Shown in pieces: positions 6,489-9,724 of a stretch of 9,724 nt of DNA. The stretch is from Actinomycetes bacterium (GTDB lineage Bacteria > Actinomycetota > Actinomycetes > Streptosporangiales > Streptosporangiaceae). Made by a program: the position numbers and the translations under genes. Each line of letters starts with the position of its first letter. Position 1 is the first letter of the stretch. The stretch lies in NCBI GenBank assembly GCA_023425615.1, contig JAFACJ010000781.1, positions 1 to 9,724 on the forward strand. The letters run 5' to 3'. The notes below the pieces were generated by a model. That model ran no database searches, was not told the DNA's origin, and worked only from the letters and a program-made list of their open reading frames with translations.

Positions 6489-6926
6489 TCACAGGATGAA
6501 AGCCGTCTCCAGCATGACGACGCCGGAAACCACGAGTGCGGCCGGGAACACGACCCTTGAGAGCACCGACGGGAGGGGCCCGACGTGGTGAAGAGCGCGT
6601 GCGGAGACGCGCTCTTCCACCCAGTCACTGTACGAGCTCCCGAACCGGATCACACCGGCGCCGATCACCAGCGCGATGAGACCGAGAAGAGCAAGTGTCA
6701 GCGGATGAGTGATCCACCCGTCGGTCAGATCGCGCCCGGACATGATCAGCACCATGAGCGTCACGAGGCCTGTGAATCCGATGACCGCCGAACCAGCGGC
6801 GATGGGAAGGCGCCACATCCCCCACTGGTACCCCGCCGCCCCCTTGCCGTAGAAGAACGCCACACCGGCGACGAGCAAGAACCCTGGAATCGCGAGGACC
6901 CAACCAACCGACTGCCACACGCTCAT
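6489..6926 (-). CDS. Four-helix membrane protein, copy 1; putative immunity protein
   Basis: Predicted helices lie near residues 6-27, 42-63, 76-95 and 122-144. The loop FYGKGAAGYQWGMWRLPIAA is almost the same as in the 2338-2778 paralog. I prefer ATG 6926 to the GTG two codons earlier because it overlaps the stop of a toxin-tail frame (ATGA at 6923-6926), and the same arrangement precedes the paralog, whose ATG aligns at MNVWQ/MSVWQ. The C-terminus ends inside the last helix. Immunity in the cytoplasmic membrane is inferred from the coupling to a tail remnant; the family is not recognised. The 85-nt gap to the Rhs piece holds no visible promoter or hairpin that I can support. Confidence 0.75.
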   Translation of the reverse strand: MSVWQSVGWVLAIPGFLLVAGVAFFYGKGAAGYQWGMWRLPIAAGSAVIGFTGLVTLMVLIMSGRDLTDGWITHPLTLALLGLIALVIGAGVIRFGSSYSDWVEERVSARALHHVGPLPSVLSRVVFPAALVVSGVVMLETAFIL

Positions 6927-7100
6927 CGCCACCGCCCGGTTGCCGAGTGGTACCCACTGTAGACGTTGAAAGCGGTCCTGAAGGTACTCCGCACCGGACG
7001 GTGCCGGTACACGTGGCGCAATCTCACGTTGTATCGCGCCAAATTCGTGTGGCGACCAGTCGCGCGCCGAACCGCCATTCCGAGCCCGGTGTGGGCACCC
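6923..7100 (-). pseudogene. Toxin-tail remnant upstream of the membrane protein (tail 3)
   Basis: Two frames are open here and both look protein-like. One ends LARYNVRLRHVYRHRPVRST, FRTAFNVYSGYHSATGRWR-stop at 6923 and overlaps ATG 6926; its ending resembles the RAANVYG...RRRWR end of tail 1. The other reads GGSARDWSPHEFGAIQREIA and PSGAEYLQDRFQRLQWVPLG, and runs straight into the membrane-protein frame. GC is lower than in neighbours. The frame that overlaps the next start is the likelier tail end, but the true frame of the upstream half is unsettled, and one shift may join them. It is preceded by a 62-nt Rhs core fragment. Confidence 0.45.
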
Positions 7101-7162
7101 GGTTGACCGTCACACCCCCGGCAGCGACAGCACCCGCGCCACCACCGCACCGGCACCGTCCA
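7101..7162 (-). repeat. 62-nt near-perfect copy of an Rhs core segment
   Basis: This block matches 6034-6096 inside the Rhs gene at every base except for one missing C in a C-run. It encodes [15 protein letters not shown] and then loses frame at the missing base. Both edges are sharp: outside 7101 and 7162 no similarity to the Rhs gene remains. From 7163 to 7364, about 200 nt, I see no supported gene. Confidence 0.85.
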
Positions 7163-7364
7163 AACGGAGCCAGCGGCTGCGGCGGACCAGCCGACCCGCT
7201 GCTGCATCCTCATCGCCAACGTCGCCGGACCGCTTGACAGCAGATCGGCGCGCCCCGACCGGCGCCGGAGGACGTCGGCCGGCGCGTGTGCTCCACGGCG
7301 ATCCACTCATGGGCCCCGATACCGCCTCGCCCTGCTGCGGGAGGCAGCCGTTCCATCGCCCCCC

Positions 7365-7901
7365 TCACGTGCCCGATCCGGCCAGCGCCCAGAGCGCCGC
7401 GCACGTGCCGATGACCGCCTGCCAGACCATGTCCCATTTCCCCGGCTCGACGAACCGGAGCCGAACGAGGAGGTCCTCACGTCGGCGGAGCAGCCACGCG
7501 ATCCCCATCCGGACGAGGGACGCAAGCATCCCGAGCGCAGCCGTCCATCCGAGCGACAGGCCCACGACATCCACCCACGGGTCGAGTACGGACTGCGTCG
7601 CCTCGGCCACGACGAACACCCCCGCGAACCAGAACGCGGTTGCCAGGCCGATGACCATGCGCGCCATCGCAGCCAGCGCCAGCAGCGGTACCAACGCGTC
7701 TCGGTAGCCCGCGCCCTGCCGCACGGATGCTGGGTGCGCCCGGGCCTCGACCATCGCCTCGGCGAGCGTGACGTAGATGAGGAAGAGTGGATGCCAGAGC
7801 AGTCGGCGCATGAGCCAGGTCTCGCCCGCCTGGCTTCGAGGCGTCTCAGTGCGCCCTGCGCCCCCCGGGCCGTGGGCGGCGAGGCGGTCGCGCGCGGTCA
7901 T
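7365..7901 (-). CDS. Four-helix membrane protein, 178 residues (intact copy)
   Basis: ATG 7901 overlaps the TGA of the upstream 106-residue gene (ATGA), which sets the start; a longer in-frame opening exists but lacks this coupling. Residues 1-30 are hydrophilic. Hydrophobic segments follow near 36-48, 68-98, 108-136 and 157-175. A basic patch RRREDLLVRLRFVEP (139-153) lies between helices 3 and 4. Two damaged copies of the same gene's 3' part lie at 4810-5073 and 2923-3012. No family is recognised. Its repeated capture in an Rhs cassette array and its coupling to a small soluble gene fit an immunity or accessory membrane protein, but that is inference. Confidence 0.75.
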   Translation of the reverse strand: MTARDRLAAHGPGGAGRTETPRSQAGETWLMRRLLWHPLFLIYVTLAEAMVEARAHPASVRQGAGYRDALVPLLALAAMARMVIGLATAFWFAGVFVVAEATQSVLDPWVDVVGLSLGWTAALGMLASLVRMGIAWLLRRREDLLVRLRFVEPGKWDMVWQAVIGTCAALWALAGSGT

Positions 7902-8218
7902 GACCTCACCGTCGACGACGCACGCGCCGACCAGCGCCACGACAGAACACCGCAGACGAAGTAGGCCAGCTCTGAGGGCTTGCCTGCAGGCATGTTCAGC
8001 ACCGCGCCTCGTCTGCTGACGTAGAGCTCACCCTGGTCGTGGAACACCGAGCACCGCCGACGCCCGCACCTCACGTCGAGCGCCATTGCCGACCATTCTC
8101 CGGACGGCCCCGACGGAACTACCGACAGGCCCGAGAACTTCAGAAGCTGTTCAGCCAGCATGGAGACGAACCGATTGAGGTCGGCGTCGTCGTACTCGAC
8201 GTTCCGCTCGTACCTCAT
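7898..8218 (-). CDS. Hypothetical 106-residue protein, possible immunity protein
   Basis: ATG 8218 stands 6 nt after a strong GGAGGAG site (8225-8231). The protein starts MRYERNVEYDDADLNRFVSM, an acidic helical opening, followed by LAEQLLKFSGL and a beta-rich middle with three cysteines (MALDVRCGRRRCSVFHDQGE, LYVSRRGAVLNMP). The last ~15 residues (SWRWSARASSTVRS) look less natural than a neighbouring frame reading ALVGACVVDGEV, so a late shift is possible. Its stop overlaps the next gene's ATG. Upstream, a tail remnant ends with a TGA that overlaps this ATG once a single G is removed from a GGGG run. Immunity is inferred from that place; the family is unknown. Confidence 0.65.
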   Translation of the reverse strand: MRYERNVEYDDADLNRFVSMLAEQLLKFSGLSVVPSGPSGEWSAMALDVRCGRRRCSVFHDQGELYVSRRGAVLNMPAGKPSELAYFVCGVLSWRWSARASSTVRS

Positions 8219-8437
8219 CCTCGTCTCCTCCCCGGAAGCAGATGCACGTTCATCTCGCCATCAAGCCCCTTCCAAGCGATTCGAGAGCTCGCCGATCGGG
8301 GAGTGCCACGTGGCGTGCACCGACCAACCGATCCTCACGTCGATGTGAACCCGGTTCCAGGCACCTCCCGGCTTCGAGATGCTTCCGCGGCTCTCACTGC
8401 CGAACCTGGACGAGCCGACTCCCAGCCCGCCGGCGCC
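8215..8437 (-). pseudogene. Toxin-tail remnant (tail 4), frameshifted
   Basis: Between stop codons the frame reads GVGSSRFGSESRGSISKPGG, then AWNRVHIDVRIGWSVHATWH and SPIGELSNRLEG. As written it stops at 8261-8263. Removing one G from the GGGG run near 8267 lets it continue LDGEMNVHLLPGRRRG-stop, with the TGA at 8215-8217 overlapping ATG 8218. The composition (His, Trp, Ser, Gly) suits a compact enzyme domain, possibly nuclease-like, but no family is recognised. There is no start codon and no Rhs core directly upstream. This is the fourth tail whose corrected end overlaps the next gene's start. Confidence 0.5.
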
Positions 8438-8474
8438 TCACGCCGCCAGTCCGGTCGGGCAGCGCCCGAAGCTG

Positions 8475-8551
8475 CACGCGCACGCCGGTCGAGCACCCGT
8501 AGGGCACAACGTCGCTGTCGAACAGCACGATCGGAAAGACGTACGCTCCAT
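8475..8551 (-). pseudogene. Second copy of the MER-type gene start (fragment)
   Basis: DNA from ATG 8551 to about 8491 matches the start of the gene at 3585, including TTTCCGATC, CTGTTCGAC and GTGCCCTACGGGTGC. One base is missing after MER, so the sense continues in another frame as FPIVLFDSDVVPYGC, against FPILLFDDDGVPYGC. After GGGTGC the copies diverge: here TGVRVQLRALPD follows at once, possibly aligning with TGVPVRIVDRDG further along the other copy, which would imply an internal deletion. It is not a working gene. Confidence 0.6.
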
Positions 8552-8626
8552 CAGGAGAACCCTCCGCCTGGACGGTGATACACCATTCCGAGACGCCGAC
8601 GAGAGCGAATCACTCGCAAAGCCGAC

Positions 8627-8803
8627 TCACCCCAGGACGACCCACAGGAAGAACAGTGCCAAGAAGACGGTGAGCGACGCAGAGCGCGGGCCCGACGGGT
8701 TTGCCCATGCCTCGAGGACCGTCTGTTGAGGGCGCCGCCGCCGCACGTCCACGACCGTCAGCACCACGCTCGCCAGACCGGTCACGATCACTGCGTACTC
8801 CAC
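8627..8803 (-). CDS. Small two-helix membrane protein, 58 residues
   Basis: GTG 8803 follows GGGGGTGAG (8812-8820) at 8 nt; an in-frame stop lies just upstream, so no earlier start is possible. The protein is MEYAVIVTGLASVVLTVVDV, RRRRPQQTVLEAWANPSGPR, SASLTVFLALFFLWVVLG: a first helix, a short basic cytoplasmic-type loop (RRRRP) and a second helix to the C-terminus. It is probably an integral membrane hairpin. A short frame ending AIGYNATRG-stop finishes 10 nt before this start and might be another tail end. In an Rhs array a membrane immunity peptide is plausible; equally it may be an unrelated small protein. Confidence 0.55.
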   Translation of the reverse strand: MEYAVIVTGLASVVLTVVDVRRRRPQQTVLEAWANPSGPRSASLTVFLALFFLWVVLG

Positions 8804-9077
8804 AGGTCCGTCTCACCCCCTCGTCGCGTTGTACCCGATCGCGAGCTGGACGGACGAGCACGTTCACGACGCCCCCTTGCACGGACGCGACCGTGCGCCC
8901 GCCTCGCCGGGGCGGTCGGTGAACCGCTTGCCCGGGGCCGTCGTCCGTGACGGCTGGGAGGAACGTAGCGGGAGGTGACGGGCCCCTGTGGGGCTTTCCT
9001 GCCCAGGATCCCGTTGTGCGGGTTTTTCACCCGATCGCGCGACAGGGGGATCAGGTCGGCGGCGGACGGGCTGCGCC
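8804..9077. other. Gene-poor boundary between array and chromosomal genes
   Basis: I find no convincing gene. Two short stem-loops are visible: GCCCC-TGT-GGGGC at 8982-8994 followed on the plus strand by TTTCC, and CGGGT-TTTTC-ACCCG at 9019-9033. A third, GCGCC-TGA-GGCGC, spans the DUF2200 stop codon (around 9073-9085). The last could help end the DUF2200 transcript; none has a strong U-tract. This stretch probably holds the boundary of the accessory array. Confidence 0.4.
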
Positions 9078-9419
9078 TCAGGCGCGCATCACCTTCGACA
9101 TCGGCCGGCCCTTCGCCAGCTCGTCGACGAGCTTGTCGAGGTAGCGGATGTTCCGCATGAGCGGGTCCTCGACGTCCTCCACCCGGACCCCGCAGACCTT
9201 GCCGGTGATGAGCGCGACTCCGGGGTGGATCCGTGCCCCGGCGAAGAAGTCCGCGAACGTCGTCCCTGCGGTGACGTGCTCCTGGAGCGCGGCCTCGTCG
9301 TACCCGGTGAGCCACGTGATGACCTCGTCGACCTCGGCGCGTGTGCGGCCCTTGCGCTCGGCCTTCTGGACGTAGAGCGGGTAGACCGCACCGAACGCGG
9401 TGGTGAAGATCCGGCTCAT
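9078..9419 (-). CDS. DUF2200 family protein
   Basis: The 113-residue protein has the family's full pattern: the start [40 protein letters not shown] in the middle, TFADFFAGA, then [20 protein letters not shown] and [18 protein letters not shown] at the C-terminus. Length and end positions fit the usual family size. These are small cytosolic proteins of unknown biochemical role found in many bacteria, including E. coli relatives and actinobacteria. It is intact, with a normal ATG start, no membrane segment and no link by overlap to the array. It diverges from putA across 143 nt. I regard it as ordinary chromosomal flank rather than part of the toxin array. Confidence 0.9.
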   Translation of the reverse strand: MSRIFTTAFGAVYPLYVQKAERKGRTRAEVDEVITWLTGYDEAALQEHVTAGTTFADFFAGARIHPGVALITGKVCGVRVEDVEDPLMRNIRYLDKLVDELAKGRPMSKVMRA

Positions 9420-9562
9420 CGGGTCACGCTAGCGCCAGCGGGCCCGGTGGGGGTGCTGTTCTGCACCCGTCCCCTCGGTGGCACCCGGCTCCTTCCCGAC
9501 GTCGAGTTTGGCGCCGATACTGACCGGTACGCCCAGATCGGCCGGGCCGACCGAGGGGGACC
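9420..9562. promoter_or_regulatory. Divergent intergenic region between DUF2200 and putA-like gene
   Basis: Both flanking genes start from this 143-nt gap, so it must hold their promoters. A perfect inverted repeat GGGTGC-TGTTCT-GCACCC lies at 9451-9468 and could be an operator or an RNA hairpin. TTGGCG at 9508-9513 is a possible -35 box for the plus-strand gene, but I see no clear -10 box. GAGGGGGA (9553-9560) is the ribosome site for ATG 9563. Confidence 0.4.
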
Positions 9563-9724
9563 ATGACGCACACCGTGGCGACGCCGCCGACCACGACCGA
9601 CGGCAGCCACGCCGACGAGGTCGTCGCCCTCGTGCGGCGGTGGGTCGAGGAGGCGGCCGCCGTACCGGACGACCCGGCGGCACGTCAGCTCGCGGCCCTG
9701 CTGAGCGACCCGGCCGGTCTGGCC
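9563..9724 (+). CDS. putA: PutA-type proline dehydrogenase / glutamate semialdehyde dehydrogenase, N-terminal 54 codons
   Basis: The frame is open from ATG 9563 to the window end. After a short lead (MTHTVATPPTTTDGSHADEV) it reads VALVRRWVEEAAAVPDDPAA and RQLAALLSDPAGLA. This RRW-EEA-AVP-D...LA-LL-DP-GL pattern is how actinobacterial bifunctional proline dehydrogenase / delta-1-pyrroline-5-carboxylate dehydrogenase proteins begin, just before their TVGFVDGVVRP segment, which lies outside the window. The full enzyme would oxidise proline to glutamate in two steps, using FAD and then NAD. The identification rests on 54 residues and memory of the family, so it is likely, not certain. It is the only plus-strand gene supported here. 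Confidence 0.7.
   Translation, partial: MTHTVATPPTTTDGSHADEVVALVRRWVEEAAAVPDDPAARQLAALLSDPAGLA

Noticed and set aside
8039..8578. 179-codon plus-strand open frame
   Set aside because: It has Arg/Ala-rich shadow composition and overlaps the minus-strand gene with a strong ribosome site at 8218 and the tail 4 remnant.
9019..9033. Stem-loop with TTTTT as a rho-independent terminator
   Set aside because: The T run lies inside the loop and stem rather than after the stem, and the stem is only five pairs, so it is not a convincing terminator.
8988..9566. 192-codon plus-strand open frame
   Set aside because: It covers the DUF2200 gene in antisense; the family match on the minus strand is decisive.
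1..9724. CRISPR array, transposase or integrase, tRNA or rRNA
   Set aside because: No regularly spaced repeats, no recombinase motifs or terminal inverted repeats around the cassettes, and no tRNA-like cloverleaf were found. The direct repeats present are all Rhs, pre-toxin or gene copies.

Overview
The window is very GC-rich, uses GTG starts often, and carries two recognisable chromosomal genes at its right end: a DUF2200 protein and the 5' end of a putA-type proline dehydrogenase gene. The style of the Rhs core (a long alanine/glycine/valine-rich YD-repeat protein) suggests a high-GC actinobacterium, probably Micrococcales near Cellulomonas. That placement is inference from sequence style, not from a search.

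Layout, reading leftward on the minus strand, which carries nearly everything: putA (plus strand, partial, 9563-9724) diverges from DUF2200 (9078-9419). After a gene-poor gap, a long accessory array runs from about 8803 to position 1. The best-preserved unit is a 336-residue C-terminal Rhs piece (5339-6349). It has the RHS core, a membrane segment and a short basic tail, and overlaps a 96-residue putative immunity gene by 44 nt. Around it lie further pieces. Three are isolated Rhs core fragments (7101-7162, 4600-4726, 597-656). Several are toxin-tail remnants (8215-8437, 6923-7100, 4174-4507, 361-592). The rest are small downstream genes that look like immunity genes: a PH-like membrane protein, a lipoprotein, four-helix membrane proteins and unknown small proteins.

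The array reads as a graveyard or archive of displaced Rhs C-terminal toxin/immunity cassettes. Three things support this. Rhs core fragments of different extents recur in front of unrelated tails. Families recur within 10 kb (two four-helix membrane proteins, three copies of the 3' end of a second membrane protein, two copies of a MER-type gene start, two copies of a pre-toxin segment). Tail/immunity junctions repeatedly show a 4-5 nt stop/start overlap (ATGA, TGATG, GTGA). No full-length Rhs gene is in the window, so the array is detached from, or has lost, its parent.

Many remnants are broken by one- or two-base shifts, several in G or C runs. This may be real decay of unselected cassettes, or uncorrected base-calling indels. 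The sequence alone cannot decide. No transposase, CRISPR array, tRNA or rRNA was seen.
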